Positions 44,489-53,852 of a stretch of DNA of 64,000 nucleotides are shown here, one piece after another. A model generated the notes under the pieces. It saw nothing but the letters and a program-made list of their open reading frames with translations. It was not told where the DNA came from and did not search any database. The position numbers were made by a program, and so were the translations under genes. Origin of the DNA: Haemophilus haemolyticus_M. GTDB lineage: Bacteria; Pseudomonadota; Gammaproteobacteria; Enterobacterales; Pasteurellaceae. The stretch covers positions 1-64,000 of the forward strand of contig NZ_QQGD01000006.1 in assembly GCF_003490935.1 (NCBI RefSeq). The letters run 5' to 3'. Each line of letters begins with the position of its first letter. Within the stretch, counting starts at the first letter, position 1.

Positions 44489-46081
44489 ATGAATAAAAAA
44501 TTAGAACAAAACCGAGCTTCTCAAGAACTAGATAAAGTTATCAATGCTCAAGAAATAGCTATGCAAAAGCGCATATCTAATTTATTAAAGCAACTAAATG
44601 CTAATATGCACGAAAGAGAGCAGATATTAGCCATTACTTTATTAGGAGCTATCTCTGGTCAAAATACTTTTCTGTATGGTCCACCTGGTACTGCAAAAAG
44701 TTTAATTTCAAGGAGATTAGCTTGTGCATTTGAAACATCAAATTATTTTGAATGCTTGATGAATCGCTTTACCACACCAGAAGAAATCTTTGGTCCTATT
44801 TCTATTAAAGAATTAAAGGCTGATCGCTATGTTCGCCAAGTTGAAGGATATTTACCAACCTCTGATTTTGCTTTTTTAGATGAAATTTGGAAATCAAGTC
44901 CTGCTATTTTAAATAACCTTTTAACTATTATTAATGAACATATTTTTAAAAATGGTATTGAGAGAATTGATGTTCCATTAAAATCTCTTATTTCAGCTTC
45001 CAATGAAGTTCCTGCAGAAAATCAGGGGTTAGATGCTTTATATGACCGTTTTATCCTTCGTCTTCTTGTTCCTCCAATTCAAGAAAATAAAAATTTCAAC
45101 CAACTATTAAATAGTAAAGCGAGTTCAGAAAAACCAAGCATAAGCCCCGAATTAGTTATTCGTTCTAAAGAACTTATGCAATGGCGAGAGCAATTACATA
45201 ATGTATCACTTAGTGATGATACTCTGTTAATTATCAAATATATTCGCCAAGAATTAGCAGATAAATTTGAGGAGTTGAAAGTATATGTTTCAGACAGACG
45301 TTGGCAACGAGCTGCATTGTTATTAAAGGCATCTGCATTCTGTAATGGACGTAAAGAAACTAACCATAGTGATGTTGTTTTATTAAAATATTGTTTATGG
45401 ACTACTCCTGAAAATCGTGAAGCAGTAGAAAATATAGTAATGAATGCAATCAAAGAATGCGGTTTTGACAGTGGGGTTGATTTGGCTGATTTAGATAGAG
45501 AAAAAGATAAATTAGATAAAGAAATTCATAACGAGCTATATTATTCTGAAGATATTTATGATACTTATAACCTAAATGGAGATGAGTATTTTGAAATTGA
45601 AGCTAATTTTAACTATAAATATAATAGTTATAGCAATATGAATAGAAAATTCATATTAAATATACCATTTAAACATATGAAAACATCGCAGGAGTACCAT
45701 CCTGTAGATTCTCAAGGTAATCTTATCAAAGATGTTTCATATAAATTTGACCAACAAGGAAGTTGCATATTGATGTTAAATGATAATTATGAAAACTTAA
45801 GATTCTCTCCTAAACCTTTATTCAAGAAAGGTCAAAGAAAACAAAAAGTGAATAAAAGGCTGATTAAATCACTTTCAGAGGCAATAAAAGAAGTTAGATC
45901 TATTTTAAGTAATACTTTAGTTATAATTGAAGATAAAAATAAATCTTATAAAAAACAACTGCAAAGCCCATTTGTTACTGAAAATGAAATTAATGTAGCA
46001 GTAAGTGGTATTTTAAAACAAATAGAACAGCTTAAATTACGAATTACAGACTGTGAGCGTTTGGAGTCATTATGCCAATAA
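44489..46081 (+). CDS. ravA: MoxR-type AAA+ ATPase RavA
   Basis: A 530-residue MoxR-family AAA+ ATPase. Walker A GPPGTAKS is at residues 64-71, Walker B in SDFAFLDEIWKSSPA, and sensor 1 in SLISASNEVP. The pattern with FTTPEEIFGPISIKELK and ALYDRFILRLLV matches E. coli RavA (498 residues). The C-terminal half is longer and less conserved, with an acidic Tyr-rich segment (about 355-375). RavA works with ViaA in a chaperone-like pair that acts on respiratory complexes and affects aminoglycoside sensitivity. The viaA start lies inside the end of this gene (10-bp overlap). The pair sits in an insertion between IS remnants, showing horizontal acquisition. Confidence 0.9.
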   Translation: MNKKLEQNRASQELDKVINAQEIAMQKRISNLLKQLNANMHEREQILAITLLGAISGQNTFLYGPPGTAKSLISRRLACAFETSNYFECLMNRFTTPEEIFGPISIKELKADRYVRQVEGYLPTSDFAFLDEIWKSSPAILNNLLTIINEHIFKNGIERIDVPLKSLISASNEVPAENQGLDALYDRFILRLLVPPIQENKNFNQLLNSKASSEKPSISPELVIRSKELMQWREQLHNVSLSDDTLLIIKYIRQELADKFEELKVYVSDRRWQRAALLLKASAFCNGRKETNHSDVVLLKYCLWTTPENREAVENIVMNAIKECGFDSGVDLADLDREKDKLDKEIHNELYYSEDIYDTYNLNGDEYFEIEANFNYKYNSYSNMNRKFILNIPFKHMKTSQEYHPVDSQGNLIKDVSYKFDQQGSCILMLNDNYENLRFSPKPLFKKGQRKQKVNKRLIKSLSEAIKEVRSILSNTLVIIEDKNKSYKKQLQSPFVTENEINVAVSGILKQIEQLKLRITDCERLESLCQ

Positions 46082-47505
46082 ACTTGTTATCAGAAAAAGG
46101 GATTATCAAAAAATCCCTTTCTGAAAAATATGAAGAGCTTATTCAAAGACCACAACTTGCTGAATATTTAAATGATCATATCCGTAATTGGTTTAAGAAA
46201 ACAGATAAATTTATTCAACAAGAAAACCCATTTCCAAAATTCCGAAAAAAATGGAAAATATGGAATAGCGAATTTCATAAAAATAAATCTGTTTTAAATG
46301 ATAAAGCTATCCAAGAATGCCAAGCTTTTTGTAAATTCGTAGGTATTCCTTTTGATTATTCTTTTTGGTATAAAAAATTAGAAAGTAATAATAAAGAAAA
46401 AGGAATTGCTTCTAGTTTATTATTGAAAGAATGGCAAAAAAATCTAGATAAATCACAGGCTCAATGGGAATTAAAGCAGATTGAACTTGCAAGAAGAAAA
46501 TTCCTTACAGAGTTGGAAAAATGGTTGGAACTTATTCAACAATTAGATCGACAACTTTCTCCTTTGGGCTTAGATTTTGGAATCTGGTTTGATGATAGTT
46601 TAGGTTCTTTAACCCCACAATCAATTAAAGAACTTACTCGTTGGGCAAATTATTTTTCACAAGATAAAGAAGCACAAAAAATCGCAGATTTATTAGGTAA
46701 AATGCGACAAATTGAGCAGTCATCAAAGGTAGAAACTATTACTCAAACAATTAGTGTGCCCGTGCCTGTTACTGATGTTAATTCTAAAGAAGAAATTATT
46801 GGTCTTAAATTAGGCAAAGATCTAGAGTATGTTATTCCTTCCGAATTGGCACTAATGGCAGATCCTGAAACCGCTATTTTATTTGACTTAAAATATTTAG
46901 AATCAAAATTAGTTTGTTTTGAATTACAAGGAACAGCATTTCAAGATGAACAACAAGAGATTACTACCGAAATAGAAATAAAAGAAGATAATAAACTTGG
47001 TCCAATGATTTTGTGTGTGGATACAAGTGGTTCAATGAGCGGTATACCTGAAAATATTGCTAAAGCGATGTCTTTGTATTTGGGAAATAAAGCTAAAGCA
47101 GAACAAAGAAAATGTTTTGTTATTAATTTCTCAACAGGTATTGAGACGTTTGAAATTAGTGCAACAAAAGGCATTGCTGATTTAGTTTCTTTCTTGAGTA
47201 AATCGTTCCACGGTGGGACTGATGCTGCTCCTGCATTACGATACGCTTTATCGCTATGCCAATCGGAGAATTATGAAAAAGCAGATATTTTAATGATTTC
47301 TGATTTTGTAATGGGGTCATTGTCTGAAACTTTACTTAGCGACATAAAAAAACAAAGAGAAAAAGGAAACCAATTTCACTCTTTAGTGATTGGTAATTTA
47401 TTTATGGAAAATAGATTAAAAACTCATTTTGATAATGAATGGGTCTATAATCCAAATTTACATCAAGTAGAACAATTAGTTAAGTTCCAACAAAACATTT
47501 TATAG
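46072..47505 (+). CDS. viaA: VWA-domain protein ViaA
   Basis: A 477-residue partner of RavA (E. coli ViaA 483). The C-terminal von Willebrand A domain starts at the MIDAS motif LCVDTSGSMSG, with D317, S319 and S321. The distal MIDAS part GGTDAAPALRYAL and the ILMISDFVMG strand follow. The N-terminal half is helical and basic (RNWFKKTDKFIQQENPFPKF). It stimulates RavA ATPase activity and probably anchors the pair to its client. It is coupled to ravA by overlap. An IS3-type remnant begins 20 bp after its stop. Confidence 0.9.
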   Translation: MPINLLSEKGIIKKSLSEKYEELIQRPQLAEYLNDHIRNWFKKTDKFIQQENPFPKFRKKWKIWNSEFHKNKSVLNDKAIQECQAFCKFVGIPFDYSFWYKKLESNNKEKGIASSLLLKEWQKNLDKSQAQWELKQIELARRKFLTELEKWLELIQQLDRQLSPLGLDFGIWFDDSLGSLTPQSIKELTRWANYFSQDKEAQKIADLLGKMRQIEQSSKVETITQTISVPVPVTDVNSKEEIIGLKLGKDLEYVIPSELALMADPETAILFDLKYLESKLVCFELQGTAFQDEQQEITTEIEIKEDNKLGPMILCVDTSGSMSGIPENIAKAMSLYLGNKAKAEQRKCFVINFSTGIETFEISATKGIADLVSFLSKSFHGGTDAAPALRYALSLCQSENYEKADILMISDFVMGSLSETLLSDIKKQREKGNQFHSLVIGNLFMENRLKTHFDNEWVYNPNLHQVEQLVKFQQNIL

Positions 47506-47525
47506 AATAAAAAGATAATCTTTTC

Positions 47526-48100
47526 TGATCAGATCTCAAAAAGTTAGACTGTTAAATCAAGAACTGAGTTCTGTATTCTACAGGGCTTAGTCCTTTTAGT
47601 TTACACTGAATACGCTCATGATTGTAATAATGAATGTACTCATGAATCGTTTTTTGAGTTGTTCGAAAGTATCAAATTGTTTCCCCTCATAGCGCTCTGT
47701 TTTTAACCATCCAAAGAAACTCTCCATCGCCGCATTATCTAAACAATTTCCTTCTAGACATACTTTGTCGAATACCGTATTTCAAGAGGATTGCTTGATC
47801 CCCTCTAATTTGATATTGCCACCCTTGATCAGAGTGTAAAATAGGATTTTCCCTATTAATACGTTTGTTTCTTCTTGCCTCTTACTTCTAACCCATTGAT
47901 TCCGTTTTGATTAAATTGTTCAATTCAACGATTTAATGTTTGTTCTGCAAGTTGAAAATGCAGTCTGGTGAGAGAACGATTTTTACCATGTTGAAGATAA
48001 AAATCGCTCACTTGTTGTTTGAATGATTGGTTGAATTTATTCATCAAAAATCTACACCTTAATCAGTTGGTTGTTTAGTCCAACTTTTGGGGACAGATCA
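47526..48100 (-). pseudogene. IS3-family (IS150-like) insertion sequence remnant
   Basis: Imperfect terminal inverted repeats of about 25 bp (TGATCAGATCTCAAAAAGTT on the left, TGATCTGTCCCCAAAAGTTG reading in from the right) bound the remnant. On the minus strand it reads MNKFNQSFKQQVSDFYLQHG (start of an OrfA helix-turn-helix protein) and then FDKVCLEGNCLDNAAMESFF and WLKTERYEGKQFDTFEQLKK of OrfB. Internal deletions and stops leave only about 575 bp, so it cannot transpose by itself. Confidence 0.85.
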
Positions 48101-48147
48101 TGGCTATTTAAAGTGACATGTAAGAAAAAAAGTAAAACGACAAAAAT

Positions 48148-48184
48148 AAACCCACCTTTGACAGCTAGGCTGCAAGGTGGGTTT
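48148..48184 (-). terminator. Hairpin between the IS remnant and rplT
   Basis: AAACCCACCTT (48148-48158) pairs with AAGGTGGGTTT (48174-48184). Reading leftward it is followed by ATTTTTG, so it can replace the disrupted rplT terminator. Confidence 0.65.
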
Positions 48185-48196
48185 GTCGGTAGTCAG

Positions 48197-48220
48197 AGGA
48201 CGCTTTTCAGCGTCCTAATT
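48197..48220. repeat. Right 24-bp direct repeat (rplT-proximal terminator copy)
   Basis: Identical to 42750-42773. Reading from rplT, this copy has the hairpin but no T run after it (continues CTCTGACTACC), showing the sequence to its left is foreign. It marks the rplT-side edge of the insertion. Confidence 0.85.
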
Positions 48221-48244
48221 CTTTTTTATCTAAACTTTAAAAAA

Positions 48245-48598
48245 TTAAAGTGCAGATTTTGCTTTTTCAACTAATGCAGCGAACGCTACTTTGTCGAATA
48301 CAGCGATATCAGCAAGAATCTTACGGTCGATTTCAACAGATGCTTTTTTCAAGCCGTTGATGAATTTGCTGTAAGATAAACCGTTTTGACGCGCTGCAGC
48401 GTTGATACGTGCAATCCATAATTGACGGAATTGACGTTTACGTTGACGACGGTCACGGTATGCGTATTGACCAGCTTTGATCACCGCTTGGAAAGCAACG
48501 CGATACACGCGTGAACGTGCACCATAATAACCTTTAGCAGCCTTAAGAACTTTCTTATGGCGTGCTCTTGCAATAACACCACGTTTTACACGAGCCAT
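48245..48598 (-). CDS. rplT: 50S ribosomal protein L20
   Basis: A 117-residue basic protein ([40 protein letters not shown]) needed for 50S assembly. The length is one less than that of E. coli L20 (118). It follows rpmI by 65 bp in the infC-rpmI-rplT order. In E. coli L20 also represses rpmI-rplT translation by binding the leader. Its natural terminator has been split by the insertion downstream. Confidence 0.98.
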
Positions 48599-48663
48599 TA
48601 TTTAATCTCCTATGTAATATTTTTCTAAAATGAACTAATCGTACGTTTTGCTTAAATAACGGC

Positions 48664-48861
48664 TTATGCGTATGGTAAGCAAGCTACTACTAAAACTTGG
48701 TCTGCTTTCGCAACCATTGATTTATGACGTAAATGACGTTTACGTTTAGTTGTTTTTTTAGTCAAAATATGACGTAAGTGAGATTGTTTACGCTTGAAAC
48801 CACCAGAAGCAGTTTTTTTGAAGCGCTTCGCTGCGCCGCGTACTGTTTTGATTTTAGGCAT
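48664..48861 (-). CDS. rpmI: 50S ribosomal protein L35
   Basis: I start at the ATG at 48861 giving 65 residues ([20 protein letters not shown]), exactly the length of E. coli L35; the frame is open upstream but that part is not conserved. A GGAGTT site lies just before this start. The C-terminus is [14 protein letters not shown]. The leader between infC and rpmI (48862-49071) holds two hairpins and is where L20 would bind. Confidence 0.97.
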
Positions 48862-49037
48862 TGTTAAAATAACTCCGCATTTTTCGTTTAAAACAACATA
48901 ATCAGGCGAACTTAAAAAGTTACTTGGAAGCACTGATCATTTCCATCATAAGGCAAATTAAATTGCCTTTTCAAAAGCAGTTAGGCTGCGTAGTGTGCCC
49001 AACATGCAGTTGTCTTTTCATTTAAGTCAAACTTAAA

Positions 49038-49067
49038 CAAAAAGATTTGCTGAGAAATCTCAGCAAA
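49038..49067 (-). terminator. Hairpin after infC (terminator or L20-leader part)
   Basis: TTTGCTGAGA (49046-49055) pairs with TCTCAGCAAA (49058-49067); on the minus strand it is followed by TCTTTTTG. It may attenuate transcription between infC and rpmI. Confidence 0.6.
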
Positions 49068-49071
49068 ATTC

Positions 49072-49617
49072 TTATTTTTTCTTAGGTGCTAACACCATTA
49101 CAGCCTGACGGCCTTCTAATTTACCTGGTGCAGATTCAACGACAGAAATTTCAGCTAAATCATTTTTTACTCGCTCTAACACATCAAAACCAATGTCTTG
49201 GTGAGCCATTTCACGACCACGGAAACGCACGGTAATTTTCGCTTTGTCCCCTTCTTCTAAGAAACGGATTAAGCTACGTAATTTAACTTGATAGTCACCT
49301 TCGTCTGTGCCTGGGCGGAATTTAATTTCCTTAACTTGCACAACTTTTTGTTTTTTCTTTTGTTCTTTAGCGGTTTTACTTTTTTCGTAAAGGAATTTAC
49401 CGTAGTTCATAATGCGACAAACCGGCGGCTCTGCATTTGGGCTAATTTCAACAAGATCAAGCTCTGCTTGCTCTGCCATTTCTAGGGCTTGTTGAATAGA
49501 AACAATCCCTGCTTGTTCACCATCTTGGTCAATTAAACGAACTTCTTTTACACGAATCTCTTCATTGATACGGTTTGGGCGATTTACTGCCGGCGCTTTT
49601 TTTACGGTTTTAATAAT
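49072..49617 (-). CDS. infC: Translation initiation factor IF-3 (ATT start)
   Basis: Homology to E. coli IF-3 runs upstream of the first ATG-type start (49479), through NRPNRINEEIRVKEVRLIDQ to an ATT codon at 49617. This gives 181 residues (E. coli 180). An AGAAGGA site lies six bases before this ATT; the next codon is also ATT. No ATG/GTG/TTG is available there. An AUU start is the hallmark of infC, because IF-3 itself rejects non-standard starts and so represses its own translation. The body (EISPNAEPPVCRIMNYGKFL, FRPGTDEGDYQVKLRSLIRF, FRGREMAHQDIG) is fully conserved. Confidence 0.95.
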   Translation of the reverse strand: MIKTVKKAPAVNRPNRINEEIRVKEVRLIDQDGEQAGIVSIQQALEMAEQAELDLVEISPNAEPPVCRIMNYGKFLYEKSKTAKEQKKKQKVVQVKEIKFRPGTDEGDYQVKLRSLIRFLEEGDKAKITVRFRGREMAHQDIGFDVLERVKNDLAEISVVESAPGKLEGRQAVMVLAPKKK

Positions 49618-49746
49618 CGTATTCCTTCTATTGGTTAATAGTAAAAATCTTTTCGCTAAAAATAAAAGATTTCAAATTTGTTGTCCGCAAGGAACGAGCA
49701 AAATCCCGCGAATTCTATAGTATTCACACCACTTATGCAACAAAAT

Positions 49747-50559
49747 TTAGCCTTTAAGTGAAATTTCTACGCTTAAACTTTCGCCAAATTCAAGTAAGTG
49801 ATGGATACGAGCAGTTTCTAAGCACAACATCGTTTGATAGCCTGTTTCACTCATTCCACTCATCTTTTTGTGCCAAGGATTCCAAAGAACAAATTGGCTT
49901 GCATTATGATGATGCAGTGCAATCGTACGATTGAAACTTTTATCTACGATTTGATTATGCATGTTTTCTGCGGAATAAATGCAATCAACATTTTCAGAAA
50001 TGTGACGCGGTGACGGAGCGTTTTCTTGTTGTTGGTTTAAGCTATTAAAACAAGTTTCAGGTAAACCTTGTACTTCCACTTGATTGATATCCCCAATATT
50101 GAAATAGGTATGTAATGCTGCTTGCGCAGGTTCTTCGCCATAATGTGTGAAGGTTAAATGACATTTGTCTGTGAACACCATTACAATTTTAGCTTCGATA
50201 ATATTTAAATCAGAAAATAACTCGAATTCTAACCGCACTTTATGCGCTGAAATATCGTAATGACTCAACTGCCATATGCGAATACGAGCTGTGCCGTGTG
50301 CAGGTTGTTTTACACCACCAAACCAAGGATAACAAATCGGTACGCCACCACGAATAGCATTACCATTTTCGAATGGTTCTACTTCACTTAACCATAATAC
50401 ATCTTGCTTCGCATTTTGCGGTTTCCAACTGATAAGCTGTGCCCCTTGTAGGGAAATTTTTGCCTCTCCAACCACATGTTTTAAGTGAAGAACTGGAATG
50501 TCGTTATGTTGAACAAGGTTAAGCTCTGGTGTCAGTGTTTTTAGTAATGTTGTTTTCAT
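49747..50559 (-). CDS. yeaD: D-hexose-6-phosphate mutarotase (YeaD family)
   Basis: A 270-residue aldose-1-epimerase-like protein. The beta-sandwich signatures are GAQLISWKPQ, VLWLSEVEPFENGNAIRGGV and PICYPWFGG, plus HTYFNIGDINQVEVQGLPET with a catalytic histidine and a late glutamate (CLETARI). E. coli YeaD interconverts glucose-6-phosphate anomers. The H. influenzae orthologue (HI1317, as I recall) has a solved structure. It lies about 85 bp after a sulfatase gene, with a hairpin between, so linkage of sugar metabolism is possible but it is probably its own unit. Confidence 0.9.
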   Translation of the reverse strand: MKTTLLKTLTPELNLVQHNDIPVLHLKHVVGEAKISLQGAQLISWKPQNAKQDVLWLSEVEPFENGNAIRGGVPICYPWFGGVKQPAHGTARIRIWQLSHYDISAHKVRLEFELFSDLNIIEAKIVMVFTDKCHLTFTHYGEEPAQAALHTYFNIGDINQVEVQGLPETCFNSLNQQQENAPSPRHISENVDCIYSAENMHNQIVDKSFNRTIALHHHNASQFVLWNPWHKKMSGMSETGYQTMLCLETARIHHLLEFGESLSVEISLKG

Positions 50560-50605
50560 GTTTATTCCTGTAGTTTTAAAAGATAAATAAGGTTCAGAGA
50601 TAACA

Positions 50606-50630
50606 AAGGGCGTATCAGATACGCCCTTAA
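50606..50630 (-). terminator. Terminator after the sulfatase gene
   Basis: AAGGGCGTAT (50606 on) pairs with ATACGCCCTT ending at 50628; leftward it continues with TTTGTT. Confidence 0.6.
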
Positions 50631-50643
50631 TCTACGACTTTGG

Positions 50644-52089
50644 TTAAATTTCGTCAATAATTCGATAAACCCAATTTTCCAGTGGATCATTCAGACGTTT
50701 CATCTCAGCGCGCATTTCTTCCAACATCTCTTTTTTGATGCTGTTATATTGTGAATCATAGAATAAATTATGCATTTCTTCTGGATCGTTACGGATGTTG
50801 TAAAGTTCACAAACATCAGTCGCATTAAATACGAGTTTGTAATCTTTACGACGCCACATGCGTTGTTCAAAATACACAAAATGCCCTGCTAGCTGACCAA
50901 GCACACCTTTTCTTTGGTTATCTTGGTGTTGGCGCATAATTGGTAGAATACTCTGCCCTTCAAAACTTTCAGGTACTTTTTGATTAGCTAAATCAAAAAC
51001 TGTCGAGGTTAAGTCGTGAAGATAGACAAAGTTATCATCTTCTTGATTTACTCGGTCTGAATTTGGGTCTTTGATAATCATCGGAATGTTATAGGTGGCA
51101 TCAAACATAAATTCACCTTTTTCAATCATTCGATGAGCGCCCATTGCATCACCATGATCTGCGGTGGCAACCAAGAAAGTGCGGTCATAAAGACCGTTTT
51201 TTTCTAAGTATTCGAATAATTCACCGATTGCATCATCAATTAAGGTGATATACCCCCAGAATTTTGTGATGACTTCTTTCCAATGATCTTCGCTCGCTTC
51301 CCACATTCCCCACATTTTTGAAATTGTGCGGAAATGACCTGGTTTGCCCTCTAACGGTTTAAAAAAACTTTTATCAAGCACCACATCTTCTTTTCGGTAC
51401 ATAGAATAATAAGGTTCTGGCACGATACAAGGCGTATGAGGCCCCCAGAAGTTTATCCATGCAAAGAATGGCTTGCCTTCATCTAGTGATTCTTGAATAT
51501 ATTTTTTCGCTTCATCAATGATGAAATAAGGGATAGTTTGATCTTTTGTGCCTGAGAGTAAACCGCAAAGTTCTTGTACTCTTAAATGTGGGTTATCACC
51601 AAAGTAGGCGCGGCTTACTTCTGGGATTTCATACCCCTTTTCTTCTAACCATTCTTTATAACGATTGGAATGTGTTGGCGGTTGGTTGAAGACTAAATTT
51701 TTATATACTCCACTGCCGGGATAGCCATAACCATCAAAGTTATGGCCTTTAATCCCGTAATCTTCGGGTACAGATTTAGTACCTACGTGCCACTTCCCTA
51801 CAACATAAGTATTATAGCCAGCCAATTTACCAATATTCGGTTTTTCTTGGCTAATTTCACCTGTACCACCTTTTTCCCCATTTTTAATAATGCCGTGAGA
51901 CGACGGCATTAATCCGGTAAAAAGTGAAGTGCGTGCAGGACCGCAAACAGACGCTGGAGTGAAGGCGTTATTAAAGCGAACGCCATCTTTTGCCAAACGA
52001 TCTAAATTCGGGGTTTTCACAATTTGGTGACCATAAGGCCCCAACATATCTTTACGAATTTGATCCAGTAGAATATAAATAATGTTCAT
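50644..52089 (-). CDS. Sulfatase/alkaline-phosphatase-superfamily hydrolase (YidJ-like)
   Basis: A 481-residue cytoplasmic sulfatase (no signal peptide). The modified-cysteine motif is C49-G-P-A-R53 with TSLFTG, so an activating enzyme would have to convert C49 to formylglycine; none is in the window. Other metal-site motifs: LLDQIRKDMLGPYG at the start, GKWHVG, and TADHGDAMGAHRM. Its start overlaps the end of the symporter gene, so the pair is an operon: the symporter would import a substrate and the sulfatase cleave a sulfate (or phosphonate) ester. E. coli yidK-yidJ has the same layout. The substrate is unknown; host-derived sulfated sugars are a guess. Confidence 0.85.
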   Translation of the reverse strand: MNIIYILLDQIRKDMLGPYGHQIVKTPNLDRLAKDGVRFNNAFTPASVCGPARTSLFTGLMPSSHGIIKNGEKGGTGEISQEKPNIGKLAGYNTYVVGKWHVGTKSVPEDYGIKGHNFDGYGYPGSGVYKNLVFNQPPTHSNRYKEWLEEKGYEIPEVSRAYFGDNPHLRVQELCGLLSGTKDQTIPYFIIDEAKKYIQESLDEGKPFFAWINFWGPHTPCIVPEPYYSMYRKEDVVLDKSFFKPLEGKPGHFRTISKMWGMWEASEDHWKEVITKFWGYITLIDDAIGELFEYLEKNGLYDRTFLVATADHGDAMGAHRMIEKGEFMFDATYNIPMIIKDPNSDRVNQEDDNFVYLHDLTSTVFDLANQKVPESFEGQSILPIMRQHQDNQRKGVLGQLAGHFVYFEQRMWRRKDYKLVFNATDVCELYNIRNDPEEMHNLFYDSQYNSIKKEMLEEMRAEMKRLNDPLENWVYRIIDEI

Positions 52090-53768
52090 TATTTAGCCTC
52101 TTTATCTCGTACAACAAATAACACGATAATTTGTAACACCGCCCATACGCCAAGCACCATTGATGGATTGCCAGATTCTGATGCCATACCAAGTGGCGAA
52201 AGGAAAGTGTAAAGCGCAAGTAAACCTAAGATTAAAGACACGCTGGTTACTTTTAAGTATTTCCAGTTAGTTAAATCTACGTTACCTAAGTTTTCTTTGT
52301 TTTCAATGTAAGGTTCACGGCGTAAGAATTGTCCTAAGATGAGCATTAATACGACATCAAATACAAATAATCCGCCCATAACATACACAAAGTTGATTTT
52401 GACATTAAACACCCAAACGATACAGAAGTACAAGATAACGTGAGCAAGTAAAGCGATACGTGCTGCTTTGCCAGATACAGTTTTGTTAAACATACCTACG
52501 GCAAATAAAGCAACGATTGGAATATTCACAAATCCTGCGAAACGTTTAGTAATTAAGAAAATACCATCTGTACCAAACATGAGTAACGGAGCGAAAATCA
52601 TAGTGACAATGGCCATAATGGTAGAAACTTTTTTCGCATAAGAAATTAATTCTTCTTCTGACCGCACTTTTTTGCTGATAGAAGGTAATAAGTCTTTACA
52701 GTAAATGGTTGCTGCTGAATTTAAGAATGAGTTAAAGGTACTTAAAATTGCGCCAAATAATGCGGCAATAAAGAAACCTTGTAACCAAGTTGGTAATACT
52801 TTGTTTACTAATAATGGATAAGACGCATCAATTGGATTTACGCCTTCACCTAAAATATGGAAACTCAATAAACCAGGAAGGTTTAAAATGATCGGTAAAG
52901 TTAATAAGAATAATGCTGCGATCAAAATACCTTTTTGACCTGATTGCAAATCTTTCGCACCTAAGCAACGTTGTACGATAGCTTGGTTAGTTGTCCAATA
53001 GAAAAAGTGAACAACCATAATACCGGTGAAAATCGTTGGCCAAGGTGTGGCATCGGTTTCGCTACCAATCGCATTCCATTTTTCAATGTGCGTTGTTGTG
53101 ATTGTGTGTAAACCTTCGGAGAAACTGCCATCGCCTAAATACATCAAAGCAAAGAATGGTACAAGCAATGCGCCAATGACTAAAATCACCGCATTGATCG
53201 TGTCTGATACCGCCACTGCTTTCAAACCACCAAAAATCGCATAAATAGCCCCTACAACACCAATGGCAATGACCGTGTAAGTTATGGCTGCCCCATAGCT
53301 TAAGCCAAATGCGGTTTCTAAGTTGAAGATTTTATTGAAGGCGATTGCACCAGTGTAAAGTGCGGTTGGAATTACGATGAAAAGATAAAACACTAAGAAT
53401 AATGTTGACATAATCAAGCGTGTTTGACGGTCAAAACGGCTTTCAAAAAATTCTGGCACTGTTGTGTAACCGTTACGCAAATATTTCGGCAACATATAAA
53501 GCGCCAAGAAACAAAGCGGAATAACCGTTGGAACGGTCCATGCTATAATTGAAAAGTTTCCTTTATAAGAGACCGCATTTACGCCAATAAGTTGTTCTGT
53601 TGAGAGTGAAGTTAATACCATTGAGCACCCTATCACTAACCCACCTAAACCACGGCCAGCTAAGAAATACCCTTTGGATGTACTTAAATCATCCCCTTTT
53701 GTTTTTAACCAAGAAATATAAGCAACCACACCAGTTACAATGAGGAAGCTGAGTATCGTCATGAGCAT
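52089..53768 (-). CDS. Sodium:solute symporter (SSS family, YidK-like)
   Basis: A 559-residue membrane protein with about 13-14 helices. SSS-family signatures include FLAGRGLGGLVIGCSMVLTS, LYMLPKYLRNGYTTVPEFFE, AIFGGLKAVAVSDTINAVIL and ALFGAILSTFNSFLNSAATI. The size matches sugar-type SSS transporters. It starts at an ATG with a perfect GGGAGG site. A fully consensus Crp site lies 85 bp upstream, consistent with use for carbon uptake. It is coupled by a TAATG overlap to the sulfatase gene. Confidence 0.9.
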   Translation of the reverse strand: MLMTILSFLIVTGVVAYISWLKTKGDDLSTSKGYFLAGRGLGGLVIGCSMVLTSLSTEQLIGVNAVSYKGNFSIIAWTVPTVIPLCFLALYMLPKYLRNGYTTVPEFFESRFDRQTRLIMSTLFLVFYLFIVIPTALYTGAIAFNKIFNLETAFGLSYGAAITYTVIAIGVVGAIYAIFGGLKAVAVSDTINAVILVIGALLVPFFALMYLGDGSFSEGLHTITTTHIEKWNAIGSETDATPWPTIFTGIMVVHFFYWTTNQAIVQRCLGAKDLQSGQKGILIAALFLLTLPIILNLPGLLSFHILGEGVNPIDASYPLLVNKVLPTWLQGFFIAALFGAILSTFNSFLNSAATIYCKDLLPSISKKVRSEEELISYAKKVSTIMAIVTMIFAPLLMFGTDGIFLITKRFAGFVNIPIVALFAVGMFNKTVSGKAARIALLAHVILYFCIVWVFNVKINFVYVMGGLFVFDVVLMLILGQFLRREPYIENKENLGNVDLTNWKYLKVTSVSLILGLLALYTFLSPLGMASESGNPSMVLGVWAVLQIIVLFVVRDKEAK

Positions 53769-53852
53769 ATGTTGTCCTCCCTATATCGATCAACATAGCG
53801 TAAAGATAATATAACGCTCTCTAAAGGGTTATGATAATTGTCATATTAAGAT

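Noticed and set aside
48862..48933. Upstream extension of the rpmI frame
   Set aside because: L35 is 65 residues starting MPKIKT; the upstream residues belong to the leader.
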